This document shows positions 6,881-14,687 of a stretch of DNA of 15,212 nt, piece by piece. How positions within the stretch are numbered: position 1 is the stretch's first letter; each line of letters starts with the position of its first letter. This DNA is from Methyloprofundus sp. Lineage in GTDB: Bacteria > Pseudomonadota > Gammaproteobacteria > Methylococcales > Methylomonadaceae. Where the stretch lies: positions 1 to 15,212 of the forward strand of contig WTCN01000067.1 of the NCBI GenBank assembly GCA_013138555.1. The letters run 5' to 3'. The notes below the pieces were generated by a model. It made no database searches and was not told the DNA's origin. It worked only from the letters and a program-made list of their open reading frames with translations. Both the position numbers and the translations under genes were made by a program.

Positions 6881-9800
6881 TTAATCATCACAACATCCGT
6901 CATCTTTAAGTTTAATTCCTAGGATGATTTCATTAATTCTGGCATTCTTAACCTTTTTACCTTTGAATCCTAAACATTCAATTAAGTTTTGTGCTTCATC
7001 ATTGCAATTTGGTTTGCAACCTGACTTGCTATTGTGTGGGGTTTTAATACTTGGGTCGAGGCGGTAAGTCATACCACCAATCAAGTTATCATCAGCAAGT
7101 GTATCAATACGAATATCTACTGATGCTTCTGCTTCAACTTGTTCTACGCTGAAGTTACTCCCTGGGTGTAATCTTATAACCATTTCACGTTGTGCACCAG
7201 AAGCTAGTTCAAATTGATTGTTTGCTAAGCCATCAAAAGTGAGACACCAACCATTATCTTTGAGCAATTCAGGTAACATAATTTTCATGTCGATGGTGGC
7301 TCTGCGTGGATTAGGGTTGCGCACCCAAAAACTAAATCCGCTGAGCCCTGCCATTAAACCTTCACTTCCACCCCCACCAGGAACAGGGTAAACATTACGT
7401 TGTGCGATATTATTATCATTAGACACTAGACGCCATAAAGGAATTGATTCACCAGCAGTAAATTTATCGATATTGGACGCGTCTCCATCTGCAGAAGCAA
7501 CCATCAATATACAGTCGTGCCCATAGGCATTTGTATTAGGTGTCCACTCAAAAGGGCCGACTATTTTTTCTTCACTATTATTTGCTCCCAGTGTTCCAGC
7601 AGCTATTTGTGATGTAGTAAATGACTCAAAATCTGCAGGCCATAACAAACCAGCCCCTGGTTTTGTGTGAAAGCCTTTCACAACAACATTGTTTGCCTGC
7701 TGTGTGCCTCGGTTTTTAACTTTTACATAGATAAAATTTGTTGATCCCAATTCTGGTTCCTGGTGAGTAGATAAGCCATCGGCAATACGCCTGTTCCAAA
7801 CAGTTGTTGTATGCCAATGAACCGCTTGATAATCATATTCACCATTTCGGCCATCATTAATATAGACATCTACATCGGGTGGATTACCTGCAGTTGTCAC
7901 TGATCCATATCCAGGGCCACCATTAACAATCAGCGGATTCTGGTATTCACCCTGTTGTTCAAATGCCCAACGTATAACTTTGTTATATGCTCCACCAAAG
8001 ATACCTTCAGAAGTCCAGTTGAGCGCATCCACTGTGATTAGTTCCTCAGCGAACTCACGTGCATAATTTGGATTTGATGCAGGCGTAAGGTTTTGGATCG
8101 CACGAAAAATCAGGTAAAGCATCATGCGAGAAGCAAACTTTCTACGACCTAAATTATTAGAATCACCACCAATGGCACGATAAATATTAAAGTGTGTTGT
8201 AGCAAGAATTTCTTCAGAATTATAGCCACCATTATCTTTAGAACCACCCCATGCCCAGCCCGATGCAACATCACGATCAAATCGACGGTGTAATGATGGA
8301 TGCCACGGCACATAAGTAAAACGAAGATCTCCAGGTTTGTTGACCAGGGTTCCATCAACGCCTTTACAGTTGGATTCCGGATCAAAATAAATACCAGAAA
8401 GACCGTCACCAGCACTGTGGGCAAAGCCGAAATTAGGACCACCTACACCTTCATACAAAATACCATGACCACAAACTTCGTGCCAATGAACACGAGGATC
8501 ACATGCCCGGCCAAGTTTATTGACCAAATCTGTCGTATCCATTAAGCCATATCCAGAATGACCAATACCTCCTAATCCATTACCAACACAATGGGCATTG
8601 ATATAATCAAAACAGCGAATATCAACGGGTATGGGAAATGTTGTATTACTAAAATAAGTTGGAATATCAAAACCTAAATCAGCCATTTCACGGAAGATGC
8701 GGTCAACATGAAAATAGCCACTCACTGAAGCAAAATTGTCTGTTCGGGTTTCGTAATCAAAGTCTGTTCCTGTTGTTTCTGTTGGTGGCACAATATCCGG
8801 CCCCTCGACTTGAGTGACCTCTACATATGTTCCTTTAAGTGATTCAACGCCACCCACAGGTGCATCCAGATTTTGTAAAACAACATCATCTTGATGGGGA
8901 TCTAAAGTTGCACTGCTGCTGGCTGAGTTAAGTGCTGTATTTCCAGTTTTTGTGATGGGGTCATTTTCAAATACCATAGCATTGACATTACCACTGAGTG
9001 CACGCAGATAAAGTACAGAATTTGTTTCGGGCTCAACCAGAGCACGCCATACCATATGTTCATTACCTGTTTTTATCTCAAAAGTTACTTCGGCCACAAG
9101 ATAATATTCACCATCCTTTATGCTTTTGTCAACAGATGTTAATGTTAAAGAAGGCACATGCCGGTCAATAGGCTCCTCCCCAATCGTTTTTTTAACTTTG
9201 TCATCAATATCTGGCTTTTCTTCTTTTGCAAAACGGTCGTTAGAATCGTACTTGTAAATCCAGAACCTTCCACGAATAAAGCGTACTTTTTCACGGGGGG
9301 AGTTAGCTTCAGATTTACTTTCATCCTTGTGAGGCGTAGTTAAATTAGCAATATAACGAACATAAGACGAGGCTTCGATGTTTTCTGTTTCATCAAAAAC
9401 TTCACCAGCCTTATGACTTGCAGTAAGCATATTCGTGGCAGTAAATAACTTAGTATATTGATCAATAATTTTTTGAGAGGGTAGTTTTGCTGAAATACTC
9501 TCATGGCTAGTATCTACTGAACGAATTACTCTGCTTGGGCCTTGTTTAACAGTTACTTTAAAGCCAGCATTCCATACCGGTGTATTCATATATGTTTGTG
9601 CAAAACTCAAGGTAGTCGCATCGAAATGCCGTTTTTCTTCAGCAACCTGATACTCAATATCCTTTTGTACTGGAAGTAAGTGATTAACTTTCTGATACAA
9701 GCTATTAAGCTGGCTTATCGGGACATTAAAAATACCCGCTACATTCTTGAAATAACTGACAGCAGTATCCTTGATACCTATTTTATCTGATTCCCAATAT

Positions 9801-9886
9801 TCTTGAGAGTGGCGAATTGCACGAACTCTTTTTTTATTATCGGTTAATACATGTGCTTTAAGTTCCGGTTTATATTGTTCTTTCAT
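6881..9886 (-). CDS. Large putative zinc metallopeptidase (HExxGH) with propeptide-like N-terminus and CARDB-like module (operon gene C)
   Basis: The 1001-residue product is not a characterised enzyme that I can name. Residues about 85-300 resemble FTP/PepSY propeptide domains of M4/M36 proteases (FAQTYMNTPVWNAGFKVTV at 95-113; WRALVEPETNSVLYLRA at 280-296). The catalytic core shows HWHEVCGHGILYE (467-479), an HExxGH motif with one residue more than HExxH. It is followed by NFGFAHSAGDG (485-495), where H490, D494 or E504 could be the third ligand. A conserved-looking helical part (about 540-650) follows, then a CARDB-like module (about 672-835) and an Ig-like domain (about 845-945). The last 45 residues are Cys-rich (CKPNC, C971, final CC). 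No signal peptide exists; TAA lies in frame 18 bp before the ATG. AGAGGT precedes the start. It is last in the operon, 42 bp after gene B. Confidence 0.85.
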   Translation of the reverse strand: MKEQYKPELKAHVLTDNKKRVRAIRHSQEYWESDKIGIKDTAVSYFKNVAGIFNVPISQLNSLYQKVNHLLPVQKDIEYQVAEEKRHFDATTLSFAQTYMNTPVWNAGFKVTVKQGPSRVIRSVDTSHESISAKLPSQKIIDQYTKLFTATNMLTASHKAGEVFDETENIEASSYVRYIANLTTPHKDESKSEANSPREKVRFIRGRFWIYKYDSNDRFAKEEKPDIDDKVKKTIGEEPIDRHVPSLTLTSVDKSIKDGEYYLVAEVTFEIKTGNEHMVWRALVEPETNSVLYLRALSGNVNAMVFENDPITKTGNTALNSASSSATLDPHQDDVVLQNLDAPVGGVESLKGTYVEVTQVEGPDIVPPTETTGTDFDYETRTDNFASVSGYFHVDRIFREMADLGFDIPTYFSNTTFPIPVDIRCFDYINAHCVGNGLGGIGHSGYGLMDTTDLVNKLGRACDPRVHWHEVCGHGILYEGVGGPNFGFAHSAGDGLSGIYFDPESNCKGVDGTLVNKPGDLRFTYVPWHPSLHRRFDRDVASGWAWGGSKDNGGYNSEEILATTHFNIYRAIGGDSNNLGRRKFASRMMLYLIFRAIQNLTPASNPNYAREFAEELITVDALNWTSEGIFGGAYNKVIRWAFEQQGEYQNPLIVNGGPGYGSVTTAGNPPDVDVYINDGRNGEYDYQAVHWHTTTVWNRRIADGLSTHQEPELGSTNFIYVKVKNRGTQQANNVVVKGFHTKPGAGLLWPADFESFTTSQIAAGTLGANNSEEKIVGPFEWTPNTNAYGHDCILMVASADGDASNIDKFTAGESIPLWRLVSNDNNIAQRNVYPVPGGGGSEGLMAGLSGFSFWVRNPNPRRATIDMKIMLPELLKDNGWCLTFDGLANNQFELASGAQREMVIRLHPGSNFSVEQVEAEASVDIRIDTLADDNLIGGMTYRLDPSIKTPHNSKSGCKPNCNDEAQNLIECLGFKGKKVKNARINEIILGIKLKDDGCCDD

Positions 9887-9928
9887 AACATTACCTCTGG
9901 GAAAAGTTTATTCATTCATTCTTGTTTA

Positions 9929-11542
9929 CTACTCGATTTCCGAACTCCTTTTCTTCACTTTCCTGACTGATTTCATTGTTTTTGTTTTAGGTTTTTGAAT
10001 ATTTATCTGCACAGCAATACCGCCAAGAACCTGACCATTTTCTCCTCGTTGCAAAAGATTAAATTCAATTTTCTCTCCAGGTTTTACATTTTTGGGGACG
10101 GTAAATCTTAGAATAGTGCGAACAATTTGACCTGCACGCAAAGCGATTCCAATGCCACTATCCTGTTCCTGGTCAAAGACAATTGTTGACCCATGTGTTT
10201 TCTCATTTTCAATATGAGCACAGGCTTTATGTATACTCTTATGTAAGTCTAACGGCTTTATTTTCTCTGGAATATTCCCAAGAGAAAGTGAAGACCCCGC
10301 TTCTAATTCAAGAATGACATCCTCTGCCTTAGTTTCTATTCCTGTCAGTTCAACACGTGTCGATTCAAGAAAACGGAGACCTATTTGTTTGAGCTGATTA
10401 TCCGCTTTTATTGGTCTCACAAAATCTTGCCCTGAGCGAACCAGTTTCTCTAATGCACCAGGAGTTTGACCAATTAGGCTTACTGCAAAAGGAATTGTTT
10501 TAGGTCCACGAAATAACTCAATACGATAATAGCTTTCATCTTTAATATGGCGGCTACCGAGTACAACATCTATCTCAGCTGATTCTCCTGAAACAAGATT
10601 GACAATTATCAGGTTCTTTTGGGCAAGATTATTATGTTCCCAAACATGGGCATCTGGCGTGATTAGATCTCCACTGTGATACACTGCTGTAAGCCAGCAA
10701 ACATGTTTACCCGCTGCCGGAACTTTATCCTGTGGCCATTTTGCACGAACAATTTGTGACTCCCCTGGATCAATATTCATCGCTCCAACAAGAGATATAT
10801 AAGGTGAATAATCTGCGGGGAAAACGAACTGCGTACCAGCCCATTCTTTTGCAGCAAAAGTTACAAATGAAATACGTGCAATACCGACACCACGATTACG
10901 CACACGCGCATAAAACCAATTATCCTGACCTGCTTCTGGGCTTTGATGTATAAGGGCACCATCGTCTTGATTCCGAATCCATAAATCTGGTGAATTAAAA
11001 AAATTAGAGCCCTGATAATGATCACCACCCGGATCATTTTGATTATCACGAATCCAGATATCCGTATGAAGTGGCGGAAAAAGTGCCAATAAATCATCAA
11101 GGTCTTCAATACATTCACCTGATTGTACGCTGCATGATTCATTGTGTGGATTATGGATAGCTCGCCAACCTAACTGTCGGGCATCATTAATGTGGTCGAT
11201 ATTTTCAGTGATAAATACTGTATTATTGTCCGCTACTGCAAAACCAGCTTTGGCTACTGCAGCATTAAAAATATCTTCATCGGGCTTGTAAATTGGAGGA
11301 CTAAATTCAGATGAAATAGTGATCAGGTCAAATCGATATGATTCGAGACCATAATCATCAAGCTTCTGGCGCATTGATTCTTCAGTCATGCCCACGGGTT
11401 GGTCTGACAGTACACCTATACGATAACCTCTTAGCCATAGCTCTTCAATGGTCGCCAGCGCATCGCCAAATGGCTGTTTGTTACCTGATGGTCCGTGAAC
11501 TAATGTGTTTCCAAGGTCGAAATATATTACTGGTACACTCAT
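9929..11542 (-). CDS. Capless HAD-type domain fused to CARDB-like module and C-terminal beta domain (operon gene B)
   Basis: The product has 537 residues. The first ~135 form a small HAD fold: motif I is FDLGNTL with nucleophile D9, motif II is S46 in GVLSDQP, motif III is K86 in YKPDEDIF, and motif IV is TENIDHIND (112-120). The +2 residue after the nucleophile is Gly, as in E. coli YihX (DLGN), which is an active phosphatase. Motif IV has Glu where Asp is usual, so activity is uncertain. There is little room for a cap between motifs I and II. Residues 161-316 are the CARDB-like module (NSPDLWIRNQDDG, HQSPEAGQDNWFYARVRNRG). Residues about 340-515 form a beta-rich domain shared with gene A, ending GQVLGGIAVQINI, followed by a Lys/Arg-rich tail. 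The ATG overlaps the gene A stop (ATGA), with AAGGA about 10 nt upstream. Confidence 0.87.
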   Translation of the reverse strand: MSVPVIYFDLGNTLVHGPSGNKQPFGDALATIEELWLRGYRIGVLSDQPVGMTEESMRQKLDDYGLESYRFDLITISSEFSPPIYKPDEDIFNAAVAKAGFAVADNNTVFITENIDHINDARQLGWRAIHNPHNESCSVQSGECIEDLDDLLALFPPLHTDIWIRDNQNDPGGDHYQGSNFFNSPDLWIRNQDDGALIHQSPEAGQDNWFYARVRNRGVGIARISFVTFAAKEWAGTQFVFPADYSPYISLVGAMNIDPGESQIVRAKWPQDKVPAAGKHVCWLTAVYHSGDLITPDAHVWEHNNLAQKNLIIVNLVSGESAEIDVVLGSRHIKDESYYRIELFRGPKTIPFAVSLIGQTPGALEKLVRSGQDFVRPIKADNQLKQIGLRFLESTRVELTGIETKAEDVILELEAGSSLSLGNIPEKIKPLDLHKSIHKACAHIENEKTHGSTIVFDQEQDSGIGIALRAGQIVRTILRFTVPKNVKPGEKIEFNLLQRGENGQVLGGIAVQINIQKPKTKTMKSVRKVKKRSSEIE

Positions 11543-13905
11543 GACTTTTTTCCTTTTCCATTTTTGATATTTATTTGAGCGGAGATCCCACCTACAACAC
11601 GCCCGCGTGCATCACACTGTACGATGTCAATGATCATACTAGTACCTGCTTTTGCACCTTTAGGGGCTGTAAGCTGAAGATAGACATTACGCCGCTCTGC
11701 TTTTCGCAATGCAATTGGGAAAGCCACTTTTCGGCCTAGTTCATAGCGGATTAAATAGTTTTTACTGCGCCCACATTTGATAAGGTCAGCCTGCATCGGT
11801 ACTCTGCTTAAGCATTGAGCCTTTTTTGACTTTATGATTAGTTTTGACCCCTTTGTAGCCTGTAAGATTACAGTCTCTCCATATAAAGGAATTTCTGGCG
11901 GAGCTTTTAATTCTAATATTGCTTTTCGCTCTGGAAAATTAATTGAGGGCTTAAGTTTTTCATAACTACGAAAAATATCCTTTACGACCCATGATTTTTT
12001 ATGAGTGATCGCAACTTGCAGTTGCAACCATTGTTTAGGGCGCAATAGTTCCAGTGTATGGAACTGTATATCTCTAGAGTATTGGCTGCCAATCCATAGT
12101 GGGAGAAGTATTGATTCATCGGCAATAAGGTCAACAACGCTCATGTTGCGTTGAGCCAGGTTATTATGTTCCCAGATATAAGCACCATCAGAAGATGAAT
12201 CATCAGAATTGTAAACGACTGCCAAAAGACAACCATGTGTTCCTATAGGTGGGATGTCTTCTTTAGGCCAGCGAGCCTTCACTATTTTTGATTCGCCTGG
12301 TTCTAGGTTAAAACCAACAGTTGCACCAGTCAGCGGGAACCAGTCATCTGGATATACAAACTGGGTTCCTGCCCAGGTTTTGATCTTGAAGCCCACAGCA
12401 AATGAGCGAGCAGTGGCATTACCGCGATTGTGAACACGTGCATAGAACCAGTTATCTTGACCGGATTCAGGATTCTGGTGGCTACTGCCTCCATCATCAG
12501 CATTTCTAACCCAAACATCCGGTGAGCGCCAAAAAACCCCATTGTAAGGAACAGTTCCATTATCATTGAGTGCATCTCGCAGATAAACATCTGGAGCAGT
12601 ATTAGCTGGTAAATTTCCGAAACCATATACAAAGCGATCGAAATAGCGTGCTAACTCTAATTTACCTGAACGACGAATAAGTTCAGCTTCAATTTCGGGT
12701 GTTGTATAACGCTGTTCAAGACGGTCTTTATAAATGCCAGACATATGACTAAGCAATGTTGAAAGACCAAGTTCAGAAGCGAGTCCAGCAAAAAAACCAG
12801 CCCCATGAGTGTATGAACTATTAGATAAGCTATTTGGAGTTTTGCGAATAAACGGGTTGTTGTACCACAAAGTAACTGGCACATCACTCATATCAAATGC
12901 AGTTTCAATTGGACCATTAGCGTTGAAAGATGTCCAGCCCTCATCAAGCCAACCATCATCACCATAAGCGGGGGTCATACCACGTGCCCACCAGCTATGA
13001 AAAACTTCATGTTTCAAGGCCGACATGCTTGAGGTAGTCCCTCCATTATATTCCATAGAATGAATTGAACTGCTGGATAAATAAGCAGTGTAGCGGTTGC
13101 CGTGCATATAGGCACCTATACTCGTGTGATTATCATCAAGATAAGTCAATAAAATATTGGCCGCTGTGGCAAGGTTAAGATTTACATCACTTGATCGTTT
13201 TAATAGCTCTAAACTTAGGACAACACCTCCTGTGAGGTTAATATCTGTCGTCAATTGCTCAACACGATCAGTTGCACCAATGATGATCAGTGGACTGCAA
13301 CTAGCAAAGGTATCTGGAAAGTCAATTTTCCAATGGTTGTTTTCCAGTCCAGTGATGATTCCATTACTAAGCAATACATGACTATGATTACTGTTAGTTA
13401 TCTGGATATCCAGATTCACTGGAAACATGTCAAAAAGGAGATTTGAGGGGATCCATGACTCAAGATAACGAGCAGGGTTAAGGTCACTCAATAATATATT
13501 GAACCAAAGTCGTGTACTCCCGGATTCCCATGATGGCGGCTGCCCATTGGGTGACATTGGTTCTTCAATGGAATAGGTGAGTGTCAATGTATGAATAGAG
13601 CCTGAGACAAGCCACTGTTCAATAACACGTAAATCTGTATTTGACCCACCACCAAAATAATGGTGCTCAATATCTGCAACAGAAATGAATGCATTATCCA
13701 GTAAAGCGCCAGTAATAGTTTGCTGTAGATCGAAGTACGGATACCCAGAATCTGGGCCTACCTCAAATTGCATTTCAGCTATAACCTCTGTCGTTTTGCT
13801 TGAAGCATTAAAAATGATCGATGCATCAACCTGAGTGATATGAATTGGCACTGCGGTAAGTCCATCCACAACCTTTATTCCTGGAGAATATTTAAAGATA
13901 TTCAA
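11539..13905 (-). CDS. M1-like gluzincin metallopeptidase with CARDB-like module (operon gene A)
   Basis: The product has 788 residues. Residues 1-210 are beta-rich, like the N-terminal domain of M1 aminopeptidases. The zinc site is HEVFH (299-303) with WLDEG placing E322 exactly 18 residues after H303, the HExxH-x18-E gluzincin pattern. SMEYNGG (283-289) resembles the GxMEN exopeptidase loop but sits only 14 residues before the zinc helix, closer than usual. SSYTHGAGFFAGLASELG (363-380) matches the conserved helix after the active site. The large M1 C-terminal helical domain is absent. Instead a CARDB-like module (438-595) and a beta-rich domain ending GRVVGGISAQINI (768-780) follow. The start is TTG at 13905, supported by AAGGAG 9 nt away; TAA is in frame 27 bp upstream, so no signal peptide is missed. 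It is first in the operon. Substrate and location are unknown. Confidence 0.86.
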   Translation of the reverse strand: MNIFKYSPGIKVVDGLTAVPIHITQVDASIIFNASSKTTEVIAEMQFEVGPDSGYPYFDLQQTITGALLDNAFISVADIEHHYFGGGSNTDLRVIEQWLVSGSIHTLTLTYSIEEPMSPNGQPPSWESGSTRLWFNILLSDLNPARYLESWIPSNLLFDMFPVNLDIQITNSNHSHVLLSNGIITGLENNHWKIDFPDTFASCSPLIIIGATDRVEQLTTDINLTGGVVLSLELLKRSSDVNLNLATAANILLTYLDDNHTSIGAYMHGNRYTAYLSSSSIHSMEYNGGTTSSMSALKHEVFHSWWARGMTPAYGDDGWLDEGWTSFNANGPIETAFDMSDVPVTLWYNNPFIRKTPNSLSNSSYTHGAGFFAGLASELGLSTLLSHMSGIYKDRLEQRYTTPEIEAELIRRSGKLELARYFDRFVYGFGNLPANTAPDVYLRDALNDNGTVPYNGVFWRSPDVWVRNADDGGSSHQNPESGQDNWFYARVHNRGNATARSFAVGFKIKTWAGTQFVYPDDWFPLTGATVGFNLEPGESKIVKARWPKEDIPPIGTHGCLLAVVYNSDDSSSDGAYIWEHNNLAQRNMSVVDLIADESILLPLWIGSQYSRDIQFHTLELLRPKQWLQLQVAITHKKSWVVKDIFRSYEKLKPSINFPERKAILELKAPPEIPLYGETVILQATKGSKLIIKSKKAQCLSRVPMQADLIKCGRSKNYLIRYELGRKVAFPIALRKAERRNVYLQLTAPKGAKAGTSMIIDIVQCDARGRVVGGISAQINIKNGKGKKS

Positions 13906-13920
13906 AATACTTATCTCCTT
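13903..13920 (-). promoter_or_regulatory. Shine-Dalgarno and TTG start that fix the gene A start
   Basis: On the minus strand AAGGAG (13920-13915) is followed after 9 bases by TTG (13905-13903). No ATG or GTG lies in frame nearby: the first internal Met is residue 45, well inside the first domain, and an in-frame TAA lies 27 bp upstream. TTG is therefore the best start. It may lower translation of the first gene. Confidence 0.7.
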
Positions 13921-13941
13921 TTTCCATAGTTATTTCGCATA

Positions 13942-13957
13942 ATGTGTAGCTACACAT
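13942..13957. promoter_or_regulatory. Perfect 16-bp palindrome, candidate operator of the protease operon
   Basis: ATGTGTAGCTACACAT is a perfect, gapless palindrome centred 44 bp before the gene A start codon. On the minus strand a poor sigma-70-like pair, TTGAAT and TACACA with an 18-bp spacer, would place the -10 inside the palindrome, so a bound dimeric regulator could block transcription. The promoter reading is weak; the palindrome itself is plain to see. Confidence 0.45.
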
Positions 13958-14399
13958 CAGTTACGAATTCAAAGAGACTCATAACGAAAGGCAAGCACCC
14001 ACTAAAGCTGGGTAGCACATTTAAGTCACTGCCGTAGGCGATAATGCTCTTATTACTGGCACTCCTCTCATTGAGATCAATCCCGACACTAACATCATAC
14101 ATAACGGGCTTTCTATCAAATATGCAAAATTACCTGGGTCATTAATACTAAGCGTTAAACCAAGCTCTAAGCTAGAAATCCACTGGGGTAGTTTGTATTC
14201 TGGGGCTTAGCATTATCAATGCGTACCGGGACGGCCAAAACTAGCCATATAAAAAAGCCTTAAAGTAATCCTACAGCAGCTTAAAATAAAACACATGACC
14301 CAAATGGGGTAGTGCATTAACTTTGGTTTGCTGGTTAAACACTAAGTAGCACGATAATTGTAGCTGTGAATAAATCAAAACCTATATAGGATGTGCTGA

Positions 14400-14439
14400 G
14401 GCACGAAGCGCATCTTGTACGATTGATGCGCTTCGTGCC
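14400..14439. repeat. REP-like hairpin with 15-bp perfect stem
   Basis: GGCACGAAGCGCATC (14400-14414) pairs exactly with GATGCGCTTCGTGCC (14425-14439) around a 10-nt loop. Weaker pairing continues outward (ATGTGCTGA / CGGCAT). It has the form of a bacterial extragenic palindrome. No T-run follows, so a terminator role is not supported. Confidence 0.65.
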
Positions 14440-14583
14440 GGCATTAGGTATCTGGCTGGGTATCAGCAAATTTCTTGATTTGCGCGCCGGAGAATTGCTC
14501 GACGGCAATAGACCCTGTTGCCTGATTAAGAGGCGTCCATCCAGATATTGGCTATATATTTAACATGGGACAAGCTATAACGC

Positions 14584-14655
14584 GTAGGGTGGGTAATCTT
14601 TTCTGCCCACCGTGGTCAGCTTTTAATGGCGGGCAAAAAAAACTGCCCACCCTAC
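14584..14655. repeat. REP-like double palindrome downstream of xylA
   Basis: GTAGGGTGGG (14584-14593) returns inverted at 14646-14655. Inside, TGCCCACCGT and ATGGCGGGCA form a near-matching second pair, so the 72 bp can fold as one long arm or two hairpins. On the minus strand GGGCA and TGCCC enclose a run of eight T, beginning about 33 bp after the xylA stop, so it may also help end xylA transcription. Confidence 0.6.
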
Positions 14656-14687
14656 TTATTTTTGTCCCTTGTTACGTTGGTAGCCCT

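Larger units (their letters stand above)
13906..14687. other. Gene-free region between the protease operon and xylA
   Basis: No gene could be supported in these 782 bp. Contents are the operator-like palindrome (13942-13957), a featureless stretch (about 13960-14395) with only a minor 5-bp stem (ACCCA/TGGGT near 13998-14013), and two REP-like palindromes (14400-14439 and 14584-14655). A 35-codon open stretch on the minus strand (14551-14444) lies between the palindromes, with protein-like composition but no start or recognisable family. The space must hold the operon promoter and the xylA 3' end. Confidence 0.7.

Noticed and set aside
8149..8442. Minus-strand 97-codon frame within gene C, and similar frames at 10861-11142 and 12330-12632
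   Set aside because: These are out-of-frame shadows of genes A, B and C with no start signals or domain features.
8465..8482. Sequencing error or frameshift making HEVCGH from an HExxH motif
   Set aside because: The frame continues intact on both sides, the change would be a whole codon, and the following GHGILYE reads as a normal helix. HExxxH exists in M49 enzymes.
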